This document shows, piece after piece, positions 8,696-16,849 of a stretch of DNA of 64,000 nt. Numbering within the stretch: the first letter of the stretch is position 1; each line of letters opens with the position of its first letter. This DNA is from Oerskovia merdavium (GTDB taxonomy: Bacteria > Actinomycetota > Actinomycetes > Actinomycetales > Cellulomonadaceae): NCBI RefSeq assembly GCF_014836755.1, contig NZ_JACSQF010000013.1:51059-115058 (forward strand). The letters are read 5' to 3'. The notes beneath the pieces are model-generated. The model was not told where the DNA came from and searched no databases. It saw only the letters and a list, made by a program, of their open reading frames with translations. Position numbers and translations under genes: made by a program.

Positions 8696-10234
8696 ATGTC
8701 AACGACGACCGCCGCCACCGCGGCGCCCGTGGTGGAGATGACCGGGATCACCATCGAGTTCCCAGGCGTCAAGGCCCTCGACGGCGTCGATCTCACCCTC
8801 CGCCCCGGTGAGGTCCATGCCCTGATGGGCGAGAACGGCGCCGGCAAGTCCACCCTCATCAAGGCCCTCACGGGGGTCTACCAGATCGACGCGGGTCGCA
8901 TCGTGGTCTCCGGTGCCGAGCACCGGTTCACGCGGACCCGCGACTCCCAGGACGCGGGCATCAGCACCGTGTACCAGGAGGTCAACCTCTGCTCGAACCT
9001 GTCGGTCGCCGAGAACATCATGCTCGGGCACGAGATCCGGTTCGGCCCCTTCATCAACTGGCCCGCGACGCGCCGCAAGGCCCGCGAGTACCTCGCCCTC
9101 CTCAACCTGGACATCGACCCCTCGTCGGCCCTGTCCTCCCACTCGATCGCCGTGCAGCAGCTCTGCGCGATCGCCCGGGCCATGGTCGTCGACGCGAAGG
9201 TCCTGATCCTCGACGAGCCCACCTCGAGCCTCGACAAGGCCGAGGTCGCAGAGCTCTTCGACGTGATCCGCTCGCTGCGGGACAAGGGCGTCGCGATCCT
9301 CTTCGTGTCGCACTTCCTCGACCAGATCTACGAGATCACCGACCGCCTGACGATCCTGCGCAACGGCCGCCTCATCTCCGAGCACCTGACCAAGGAGCTC
9401 GGCCGGATGGAGCTCATCTCCGCGATGATCGGCCGGTCGAGCGAAGCCCTCGCCGACGTCGAGGCGCGTGCGCACCGCGTCGCGTCCGAGCACGACGAGG
9501 CCCCCCTGCTCCAGGCAGTGGGCCTGGGCCGCGACGGGTCGGTCGAGCCGTTCGACCTCGACGTGTACGCGGGCGAGATCGTCGGTGTGGCGGGCCTGCT
9601 CGGCTCGGGCCGCACCGAGGTCGCCCGCCTCCTCTACGGCGCCGACAAGGCGGGCAGCGGGAAGCTGACGTTCGACGGCACGACGCGCGGCGCGGCCCCC
9701 CTGACCTCGATCAAGCGAGGCGTCGCGTTCTCCTCGGAGGACCGCAAGAAGGAGGGCATCATCGGGGACCTCACGGTCCGCGAGAACATCGCCCTCGCGA
9801 TGCAGGCGAGCCGCGGCCCGTGGCGTCCCATCCCGGCCAAGGAGCTGGACGCGGTCGTCGACCGCTACATGAAGGCGCTCAACGTCTACCCGGCGAACCC
9901 GAACATGCTCATCAAGAACCTGTCGGGCGGCAACCAGCAGAAGGTCCTCCTGGCCCGCTGGCTCGCGACCGCGCCGCGCCTGATCATCCTCGACGAGCCC
10001 ACGCGCGGCATCGACGTGGGTGCCAAGGCCGAGATCCAGCGGCTCGTCGCCGAGCTGGCCTCGGACGGGATGGGCGTCGTCTTCATCTCGTCGGAGCTCG
10101 ACGAGGTGCTGCGCCTGAGCCAGCGCGTCGTCGTGATGCGTGACCGCCAGAAGATCGGCGAGATCACCAACGGGCCCGACGTCACGTCCACCACGATCCT
10201 CGAGACGATCGCAGCGAGCGGGAGCGCATCATGA
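8696..10234 (+). CDS. ytfR: Sugar ABC transporter ATPase, two nucleotide-binding domains
   Basis: This is the energising subunit of the importer. The 512-residue protein contains two ABC domains in tandem. Domain 1 has a Walker A GENGAGKSTLIK (about residues 43-54) and Walker B LILDEPTSSLDKAEV (near 170). Domain 2 has a degenerate Walker A region LLGSGRTEVARLLYG (about 301-315), a canonical signature LSGGNQQKVLLARWLA (near 409) and LIILDEPTRGIDVGAKAEIQ. This pattern is characteristic of monosaccharide (CUT2) importers. The start ATG follows ACGGAAG. The stop overlaps the next start (ATGA). Confidence 0.93.
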   Translation: MSTTTAATAAPVVEMTGITIEFPGVKALDGVDLTLRPGEVHALMGENGAGKSTLIKALTGVYQIDAGRIVVSGAEHRFTRTRDSQDAGISTVYQEVNLCSNLSVAENIMLGHEIRFGPFINWPATRRKAREYLALLNLDIDPSSALSSHSIAVQQLCAIARAMVVDAKVLILDEPTSSLDKAEVAELFDVIRSLRDKGVAILFVSHFLDQIYEITDRLTILRNGRLISEHLTKELGRMELISAMIGRSSEALADVEARAHRVASEHDEAPLLQAVGLGRDGSVEPFDLDVYAGEIVGVAGLLGSGRTEVARLLYGADKAGSGKLTFDGTTRGAAPLTSIKRGVAFSSEDRKKEGIIGDLTVRENIALAMQASRGPWRPIPAKELDAVVDRYMKALNVYPANPNMLIKNLSGGNQQKVLLARWLATAPRLIILDEPTRGIDVGAKAEIQRLVAELASDGMGVVFISSELDEVLRLSQRVVVMRDRQKIGEITNGPDVTSTTILETIAASGSAS

Positions 10235-11373
10235 GCACGACCACCACGACTCCGACGACACCGCCGGCGACGCCGCCGGTGTCCGGCAGCCCCGCACCGC
10301 GGGGTGCCCAGGGCGTGCTGCGCCGCATCACGCACCACCACCTGTTCTGGCCCGTGGTCGCCCTCGTCGTCATGCTCCTCGCGTGCGGGCTGCGCAGCCC
10401 CGGCTTCCTCGACGTGACGATCATGGACGGCCACCTGTTCGGCCAGATCATCGACATCATGCGGGCGAGCGCGACCCCGCTCCTGCTCGGCATCGGCATG
10501 TGCCTCGTGATCGCGACGGGCGGGATCGACCTCTCGGTCGGTGCGGTCATGGCGATCTCGCTCGCGGTGTCGCTGACGTACATCGACGCGAGCGGCACGG
10601 GGGGCACGCTCAGCACGGCGCTCGCCGCGGTCGCGATCGGCCTCCTGGTCGCCGCGGTGATCGGAGCCTTCAACGGCTTCCTCGTCACGGTCCTGGGCAT
10701 CCAGCCGTTCATCGCGACCATGATCCTCATGGTCGCGGGGCGCGGCATCGCGATGCTCATCACCAAGGGCCAGATCACCACGACCACGAGCCCGCCCTTC
10801 AAGTCGATCGGCTCGGGCTTCATCCTGGGCATCCCGACCCCCGTGGTCATCGCCGCGGTCGTGTTCGCCCTGGTCGCGCTGCTGGTGCGGCGCACCGCGC
10901 TCGGCATGCTGGTCGAGTCGATCGGCATCAACCGCGAGGCCAGCCGTCTCGCGGGCGTCCAGTCGCGCAACATCACGTGGTTCGTCTACCTGCTCTGCGG
11001 CCTGCTCGCCGGGCTCGCGGGCATCGTCTACGGAGCCCCGACCATGGCGGCCGACGCGAACAACATCGGCCTCATGAAGGAGCTCGACGCGATCATGGTC
11101 GTCGTCCTGGGCGGCACCAAGCTCGACGGCGGCAAGTTCAGCCTCGCGGGCGTCGTCGTCGGCGCCCTGCTGCTCTCGACGCTCGAGCGGGCCGTGGTCA
11201 TCTTCCACATCAGCTCGCAGATCACGCCGCTGTTCAAGGCGCTCGTGCTGATCGTCGTGTGCATCGCGGCCTCCGAGCGCCTGCGCTCGCTCCTGGCGTC
11301 GCGACTACCGAGGAAGCGACCCACCCTGGGTGCGGGCACGGCAGCGACGAGCGCGAAGGGGGCAGCAGCGTGA
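10231..11373 (+). CDS. ytfT: Sugar ABC transporter permease 1 (YtfT type)
   Basis: First of two CUT2-type membrane subunits. The 380-residue protein has a Thr/Pro-rich N-terminus (about 30 residues), then many hydrophobic helices and the family motif ATGGIDLSVGAVMAISL (about residues 90-106) and IMVVVLGGTKLDGGKFSLAG near 290, the ATPase-contacting loop region. It overlaps both neighbours by 4 bp (ATGA before, GTGA after), so synthesis of the subunits is coupled. Gene order ytfQ-R-T-yjfF is the same as in E. coli. Confidence 0.9.
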   Translation: MSTTTTTPTTPPATPPVSGSPAPRGAQGVLRRITHHHLFWPVVALVVMLLACGLRSPGFLDVTIMDGHLFGQIIDIMRASATPLLLGIGMCLVIATGGIDLSVGAVMAISLAVSLTYIDASGTGGTLSTALAAVAIGLLVAAVIGAFNGFLVTVLGIQPFIATMILMVAGRGIAMLITKGQITTTTSPPFKSIGSGFILGIPTPVVIAAVVFALVALLVRRTALGMLVESIGINREASRLAGVQSRNITWFVYLLCGLLAGLAGIVYGAPTMAADANNIGLMKELDAIMVVVLGGTKLDGGKFSLAGVVVGALLLSTLERAVVIFHISSQITPLFKALVLIVVCIAASERLRSLLASRLPRKRPTLGAGTAATSAKGAAA

Positions 11374-12479
11374 GCACCGTCCAGACGACGCCCCGTGCGT
11401 CGAAGAGCTCGCAGCAGGGCAAGACGCCGCGCGGCGGTCACGACACGGGCTTCGTCGCGCGCCTCATGACCAACCCCGTGGTCCGCAAGCTCTCGGACCG
11501 CCGGCTCCTGCCGGTCACGGGCACGCTCGTGGCCCTCGCGGTCATCCTGATCGTGGGCCAGGCGCGCTACAGCACCGACCGCCGCGACTTCCTGAGCATG
11601 CGGCTGTTCTCCAACCTGCTGGTCGACAACTCGTACCTGATCGTCCTCGCGATCGGCATGACCTTCGTGATCATCACGGGCGGGATCGACCTGTCGGTCG
11701 GCGCCGTGGTGGCGCTCGTGGGCCTGGTCGTGGCCAAGCTCCTGATCGCCGGGGCACCGCTGCCGGTGGTCCTGATCCTGGGCGTGCTGATCGGCACGAC
11801 GTTCGGCCTGCTGATCGGCGTGATGGTCCAGTACTTCGACATACAACCCTTCATCGCGTCGCTCGCCGCGATGTTCCTCGCGCGCGGCCTGGCCAACGTC
11901 GTGAGCGTCCAGTCGCTCGCGATCAAGGACGAGGGCTTCGCGGCCCTGGCCTCGTGGAAGATCAAGTTCGGCGAGGGCCGTGAGGCCTGGAGCATCAACC
12001 TCAGCATGGTCATCGCGTTCGTGGTCCTGCTGATCGCGATCTACCTGCTCCACTACACGCGCTTCGGCCGCACGGTCTACGGGCTGGGCACGGGCGACAA
12101 CGGCGCGGCCGTGAACCTCATGGGCCTCAAGGGCAGCTCGACCAAGGTGTGGGTCTACGTGATCAGCGGCACGTGCGCCGGGATCGCGGGCATCCTGTTC
12201 GCCTTCTACACCAAGTCGGGCTTCAACCTCACGGGCATCGGCATGGAGCTCGACGCGATCGCGGCGGTCGTGATCGGCGGCGCGCTCCTGACCGGCGGCG
12301 GCGGGTTCGTCCTGGGCTCGGTCGCGGGCGTGCTCGTCTACGGCCTGATCCAGGTGCTCATCGCCCGCGAGGGCCTGGACTCCTGGTGGACCAAGGTCTT
12401 CATCGGCGTGGTCCTGCTCGCGTTCGTCCTGCTGCAGCGGGCCATGACGTTCCGCCAGGGGCGCGGAAGCGCCACCTAG
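11370..12479 (+). CDS. yjfF: Sugar ABC transporter permease 2 (YjfF type)
   Basis: Second membrane subunit of the importer, 369 residues from a GTG start that overlaps the ytfT stop (GTGA). After about 50 polar residues come hydrophobic helices with the CUT2 motif ITGGIDLSVGAVVALVGLV (about residues 103-121) and GIGMELDAIAAVVIGGALLTG near 290. It pairs with YtfT to form a heterodimeric channel, unlike most CUT2 importers that use a single permease gene. It ends the operon and is followed by a strong hairpin. Confidence 0.9.
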   Translation: MSTVQTTPRASKSSQQGKTPRGGHDTGFVARLMTNPVVRKLSDRRLLPVTGTLVALAVILIVGQARYSTDRRDFLSMRLFSNLLVDNSYLIVLAIGMTFVIITGGIDLSVGAVVALVGLVVAKLLIAGAPLPVVLILGVLIGTTFGLLIGVMVQYFDIQPFIASLAAMFLARGLANVVSVQSLAIKDEGFAALASWKIKFGEGREAWSINLSMVIAFVVLLIAIYLLHYTRFGRTVYGLGTGDNGAAVNLMGLKGSSTKVWVYVISGTCAGIAGILFAFYTKSGFNLTGIGMELDAIAAVVIGGALLTGGGGFVLGSVAGVLVYGLIQVLIAREGLDSWWTKVFIGVVLLAFVLLQRAMTFRQGRGSAT

Positions 12480-12496
12480 CGCCCGTCCAGCACCAC

Positions 12497-12539
12497 TGCC
12501 TCGCGCGGGTCGGCCCTGGAGCCGGTCCCGTGCGAGGCA
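12497..12539 (+). terminator. Terminator hairpin after the transporter operon
   Basis: TGCCTCGC and GCGAGGCA form the outer stem, continued inward by CGGG/CCCG and GGC/GCC around a small loop, 17 bp after the yjfF stop. Confidence 0.65.
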
Positions 12540-12588
12540 CCACAGCCCGGTCCGTCGAGGCAGACGGACCGAGAACGGCCCGGAGGTG

Positions 12589-12634
12589 GCACCCTCCCGG
12601 GTACCAGCCGGGACCGGCTCGACCGGGAGGGTGC
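12589..12634. repeat. Second large inverted repeat before the GH51 gene
   Basis: Perfect 12-bp arms GCACCCTCCCGG / CCGGGAGGGTGC enclose 22 bases that themselves contain AGCCG/CGGCT. It may be a second terminator, a protein-binding palindrome or a leader structure of the glycosidase mRNA. The rest of the 242-bp gap holds only a possible -35 (TTGACC at 12645). Confidence 0.6.
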
Positions 12635-12721
12635 ACCCGCCGGGTTGACCCGTACAGCAATGGAACGCACGGGCTGCACCCGGCATCGCTCCTTTCCTCG
12701 TTGCAGCAAGGTTGGAGCACT

Positions 12722-15700
12722 GTGATCATCTCTGATTCCCCTGCCCGCGGTACATCCCGCGGCAGGACGGCACGACCGTGGGCGGCCTCCGTCGCGGTCC
12801 TCGCGCTGGCGGCGACGACCGCCCTCGCGGTCACCCCGGCGGCCTTCGCGGCCACCGAGCCGGTCCTTCCGGAGGGCGCCTGGGTCGACCAGTTCGACTC
12901 GGGCCGGCTCGGCTCCGCGTGGGACGTCGTCAACCCCGTCCCGTCGGCGTGGTCGCTCGCGACGACGCCCGGGTCGTTGACCCTGACGTCCCAGACGGGC
13001 GACACCTACCAGGAGGCGAACACCGCGAAGAACGTCTTCATGGTGGACGTCCCCGTGGGCGACTTCACGGTCGTGACCAAGGTGTCGGCCCCGGTCGGCA
13101 AGGTCTACCAGGGCGCGGGCCTCATCGCGTGGAAGGACATGGACAACTACGTCCGCGCCGGTCTGACGTACGTGGGCAGCCTGTCGCCCTCGGCGCGCGC
13201 GATCGAGCTCGACAACGAGACGGGCGGGAAGTTCACGGCCGCGTCGTTCACCGACCGTGCGGGCTCGACGGGCGAGACGCTGCGCATGCAGCGCACGGGT
13301 GACACGCTCGCTGTGTCCTACTGGGACGCGGCTGCGGGCGACTGGAAGCCCGCGGGCTCGACGACGGTCACGTTCGACGTCACGCAGGTCGGCCTGTACG
13401 CCCTCGCGGCCCAGGACGGCTCGACGCACACCGCGACGTTCGACTACGTCGCGGTCGACGCGGCCGAGGGCCAGGACTTCGTCCCGACGGGTACGTTCTC
13501 GCTCGTCGGCCCGGCGGAGAGCAAGCACCTGGTCCTGACGGACACGGGTCTGTCGTTCGTCGCGCAGCGTCCGGCGTCGCCGCTGGGCCTGGTGGCCACG
13601 GCGGTGGCAGGCGGGCCCGACGGCGCTGCGACCCTCGCGCAGGCGGGCACCGGTCTGCCGGTGGTCGTCGCGGGCGACGGTCGCCTCACGCTCGGAGCCG
13701 CGGACGCGACCCCGGCCCAGGTCCGGCTGACCGACGTGGGCGGCGGCAAGCTCGCGCTGCGCGTGCCGGGTGCCGCTGCTGGGGAGTTCGCGGGAGTGCG
13801 TGCCGCGGACGGAGCCCTGGTGCTCGGTGCCGAGGACGCAGCCGTCAAGCTCACGCTCACCGCGCTGTCGTCGGCCGAGCACACGCTCGCGATCGACGCG
13901 GCGGGCGAGACCGTCGAGATGAGCGACGACCTGTACGGGATCTTCTACGAGGACATCAACTACGCCGCGGACGGCGGGCTGTACGCCGAGCTCGTGCGCA
14001 ACCGCTCGTTCGAGTTCAACTCGTCGGACAACTCCTCGTTCACGGGGCTCACGGCCTGGGAGCGGGTCAACCGCAACGGCGGTACCGCGACCACGACGGT
14101 CGTGACCGACGCGCAGCGCCTCAACGACAGCAACCGCTACTACCTCAAGCTCGACGCGACGGCGGCCGGCGCGGGTCTGCGCAACGCGGGCTTCAACACG
14201 GGTCTCTTCCTCGAGAAGGGCCAGAAGTACGACTTCTCGGTGTGGGCGCGCTCCGCCGTCGGGCAGGACCTGACCGTGCAGGTCGAGAACGCCGCGGCGG
14301 GCACCACCTACGCGACCGGGAAGGTGAGCGTCGCCGGCACCGACACCTGGAAGAAGTACTCGGTGACCCTCACCGCGACCGAGACGACCTCGGCCGGGCG
14401 CCTCGCCGTCCTCGCGGGCGCCGCGGGCACCGTGCGCCTCGACATGGTCTCGCTCATGCCGCAGGACACGTGGGTCGGGCCGGTCAACGGCAAGACCCAC
14501 CTGCGCAAGGACCTCGCCGAGAAGATCGACGCCATGAACCCGCAGTTCCTGCGGTTCCCGGGCGGCTGCGTGACCAACGCGGGCACGTTCGACACCTACC
14601 TCGAGAGCAACGGCACCGACCGCCGGCGCACGTACCAGTGGAAGGAGACCATCGGGCCGGTCGAGGAGCGGGCCACGAACTGGAACTTCTGGGGCTACAA
14701 CCAGTCGTACGGGATCGGGTACTACGAGTACTTCACGTTCGCCGAGGACCTCGGCGCGACGCCTCTGCCCGTCCTGTCCGTCGGGGCCAACGGCTGCGGC
14801 AGCACCATCCCCGAGATGAAGGACGACGTCCGGATCCAGCGCTGGGTCCAGGACACGCTCGACCTCATCGAGTTCGCCAACGGTGACGTCACGACCGAGT
14901 GGGGCGCGGTGCGCGCCGAGCTCGGCCACCCCGAGCCGTTCGGCCTGAAGTACCTGGGCCTCGGCAACGAGGAGAACACCAAGACGTTCGAGGCGAACTT
15001 CCCGAAGTTCAAGGATGCCGTGCGCGCCGCGTACCCGGACGTCCAGATCATCTCGAACTCGGGTCCGGACGACACGGGCCAGCGGTTCGACGAGCTCTGG
15101 GAGTTCAACCGTGCGCAGGAGGTCGACCTGGTCGACGAGCACTACTACAACGACCCGAGCTGGTTCCTCGAGAACGCCGACCGCTACGACGACTACGACC
15201 GCGAGGGCCCGCACGTCTTCCTCGGCGAGTACGCGTCGCGCGGCAACACGTTCTTCAACGCGCTGTCCGAGGCCGCCTTCATGACGGGCCTCGAGCGCAA
15301 CTCCGACGTCGTCGAGCTCGCGTCCTACGCGCCGCTGCTCTCCAACGAGTCGTACGTGCAGTGGTCGCCCGACGCGATCTGGTTCGACAACGACGAGTCG
15401 TGGGGCACGCCCAACTACTACGTCCAGGAGCTGTTCGCGAACAACGTGGGCGACGAGGTCGTCCCGTCCGTGCACGGTGCCGACGCCTCCGCAGAGCCCG
15501 CGTTGGACGGAGGCGTCTTCCTGTCCACGTGGTCGACCAGCGCGTCGTACGACAACGTCAAGGTCACCGACAACGCGAGCGGCGACGTCCTGTTCCAGGA
15601 CGGGTTCGACGACGCCACGCAGTGGTCGCCCGTGACCGGGACGTGGGCCGCGCAGGACGGCGTGTACACGCAGTCCTCGACGTCCGTGACCGACGCGCGC

Positions 15701-16618
15701 TCGATCGTCACGGGTGCGTACGCCAAGGACTGGAAGAACTACACGCTCGAGCTCGACGCCCGCAAGATCGCCGGGTCCGAGGGCTTCCTCGTGGGCTTCG
15801 CCGCGGGCGGACCGAACGACTACTACTGGTGGAACATCGGCGGCTGGAACAACACCCGCTCGGTCCTCCAGCGGGCCGACGGCGGCAGTGCCGCCGAGGT
15901 CGCCGCGGTCGAGAACAAGCGCGTCGAGACAGGCCAGGGCTACAAGGTCAAGGTCGTCGTCCAGGGCAGCACGATCCAGCTCTACCTGGACGGCCAGCTC
16001 CAGATCTCGTACGAGCAGCCCTCCGCGAAGTCGCTCTACCAGGTCGTCACGCGCGACGAGGAGTCGGGCGACCTCGTGGTCAAGGTCGTCAACCCGACCG
16101 CGACCGCGGCCGACACGGCCGTGACGGTCGCAGGCCAGGAGATCGCGGCCCAGGCCACGATCACCGAGATGGTCGGCGCGCCCACGGACACCAACACCAA
16201 GGCGAACCCGCGGGCGATCGTGCCCGTCGAGCGGACCTGGGACGGGGCGTCCAACGCGTTCGACTACACGTTCCCGGCCTACTCGGTCACGTTCCTGCGC
16301 CTGCAGACGGCCGGCGCCGAGGTCGAGCCCGTGGACCTCGCGGTCACGGCCAGGGCGCAGTGCGTCGCGGGCCGGGCGAACCTCACGGTGCGTGCGGTCA
16401 ACGGTGAGGACGAGGCCGTGAGCGTGGCGCTCACGACGCCGTTCGGCACCAAGACGTTCGCGTCGGTGGCGCCGGGCAAGAGCGCGTCGCAGTCGTTCAA
16501 CAGCCGTGCGGCTGCGGTCCCCGCGGGGACCGCGACGGTCGTGGGCACGATCGGCACGGGGGCCGGGGCCCGCTCGACGACGTTCGACGTCGAGTACCCG
16601 GCCACGACCTGCGGCTGA
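12722..16618 (+). CDS. Secreted multidomain GH51 alpha-L-arabinofuranosidase
   Basis: Predicted to release L-arabinofuranose from arabinan or arabinoxylan outside the cell. The 1298-residue protein has a long signal peptide (about residues 1-43, ending TPAAFA), a concanavalin-like domain (about 50-245), a small beta-rich domain, then a GH51 region with a CBM4-like insert and the catalytic barrel. FLRFPGGC is near 610; E750 in LGNEENTK fits the acid/base and E836 in FLGEYASRG the nucleophile. A second concanavalin-like domain (about 950-1090), the GH51 C-terminal sandwich and the shared C-terminal Cys module (C1214, C1297, final Cys-Gly) follow. The GTG start lies after AAGGTTGGAG. It follows the sugar importer directly. 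Confidence 0.9.
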   Translation: MIISDSPARGTSRGRTARPWAASVAVLALAATTALAVTPAAFAATEPVLPEGAWVDQFDSGRLGSAWDVVNPVPSAWSLATTPGSLTLTSQTGDTYQEANTAKNVFMVDVPVGDFTVVTKVSAPVGKVYQGAGLIAWKDMDNYVRAGLTYVGSLSPSARAIELDNETGGKFTAASFTDRAGSTGETLRMQRTGDTLAVSYWDAAAGDWKPAGSTTVTFDVTQVGLYALAAQDGSTHTATFDYVAVDAAEGQDFVPTGTFSLVGPAESKHLVLTDTGLSFVAQRPASPLGLVATAVAGGPDGAATLAQAGTGLPVVVAGDGRLTLGAADATPAQVRLTDVGGGKLALRVPGAAAGEFAGVRAADGALVLGAEDAAVKLTLTALSSAEHTLAIDAAGETVEMSDDLYGIFYEDINYAADGGLYAELVRNRSFEFNSSDNSSFTGLTAWERVNRNGGTATTTVVTDAQRLNDSNRYYLKLDATAAGAGLRNAGFNTGLFLEKGQKYDFSVWARSAVGQDLTVQVENAAAGTTYATGKVSVAGTDTWKKYSVTLTATETTSAGRLAVLAGAAGTVRLDMVSLMPQDTWVGPVNGKTHLRKDLAEKIDAMNPQFLRFPGGCVTNAGTFDTYLESNGTDRRRTYQWKETIGPVEERATNWNFWGYNQSYGIGYYEYFTFAEDLGATPLPVLSVGANGCGSTIPEMKDDVRIQRWVQDTLDLIEFANGDVTTEWGAVRAELGHPEPFGLKYLGLGNEENTKTFEANFPKFKDAVRAAYPDVQIISNSGPDDTGQRFDELWEFNRAQEVDLVDEHYYNDPSWFLENADRYDDYDREGPHVFLGEYASRGNTFFNALSEAAFMTGLERNSDVVELASYAPLLSNESYVQWSPDAIWFDNDESWGTPNYYVQELFANNVGDEVVPSVHGADASAEPALDGGVFLSTWSTSASYDNVKVTDNASGDVLFQDGFDDATQWSPVTGTWAAQDGVYTQSSTSVTDARSIVTGAYAKDWKNYTLELDARKIAGSEGFLVGFAAGGPNDYYWWNIGGWNNTRSVLQRADGGSAAEVAAVENKRVETGQGYKVKVVVQGSTIQLYLDGQLQISYEQPSAKSLYQVVTRDEESGDLVVKVVNPTATAADTAVTVAGQEIAAQATITEMVGAPTDTNTKANPRAIVPVERTWDGASNAFDYTFPAYSVTFLRLQTAGAEVEPVDLAVTARAQCVAGRANLTVRAVNGEDEAVSVALTTPFGTKTFASVAPGKSASQSFNSRAAAVPAGTATVVGTIGTGAGARSTTFDVEYPATTCG

Positions 16619-16633
16619 CGACCGCACCAGCTC

Positions 16634-16668
16634 CGCCGGGGTCGCGAGGTCCTCTCGCGGCCCCGGCG
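16634..16668 (+). terminator. Terminator hairpin after the GH51 gene
   Basis: A 15-bp stem (one T-G wobble) with a 5-base loop starts 15 bp after the stop codon; arms CGCCGGGGTCGCGAG and CTCGCGGCCCCGGCG. Confidence 0.75.
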
Positions 16669-16700
16669 TGAGCCCTCCGGTCCAGACGGGCCGGTGACAG

Positions 16701-16754
16701 GACCAGCACGACCAGTACGACCAGTACGACCAGCACGACCAGCACGACCAGCAC
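16701..16754. repeat. Six tandem copies of a 9-bp unit (GACCAGYAC)
   Basis: Six consecutive 9-mers, GACCAGCAC or GACCAGTAC, fill 54 bp in the upstream region of the two-GH43 gene; a related GACCAGCCC lies at 16787-16795. The repeats precede the chosen start at 16850, so they are taken as non-coding, although the frame stays open through them. Confidence 0.85.
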
Positions 16755-16849
16755 CACAAGGACGCGGGGGACCGGCGGGCCGGCACGACCAGCCCGACGG
16801 TCCCCAGCAGGGGGCGCTCAACGACGAGACGGCGGAGGCCACGAACCAC

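Noticed and set aside
16694-16849. N-terminal extension of the large GH43 protein through the 9-bp repeats
   Set aside because: It would place about 50 Pro/Arg-rich residues before the signal peptide; the ATG at 16850 with an upstream GGCGGAGG gives a normal secreted protein.
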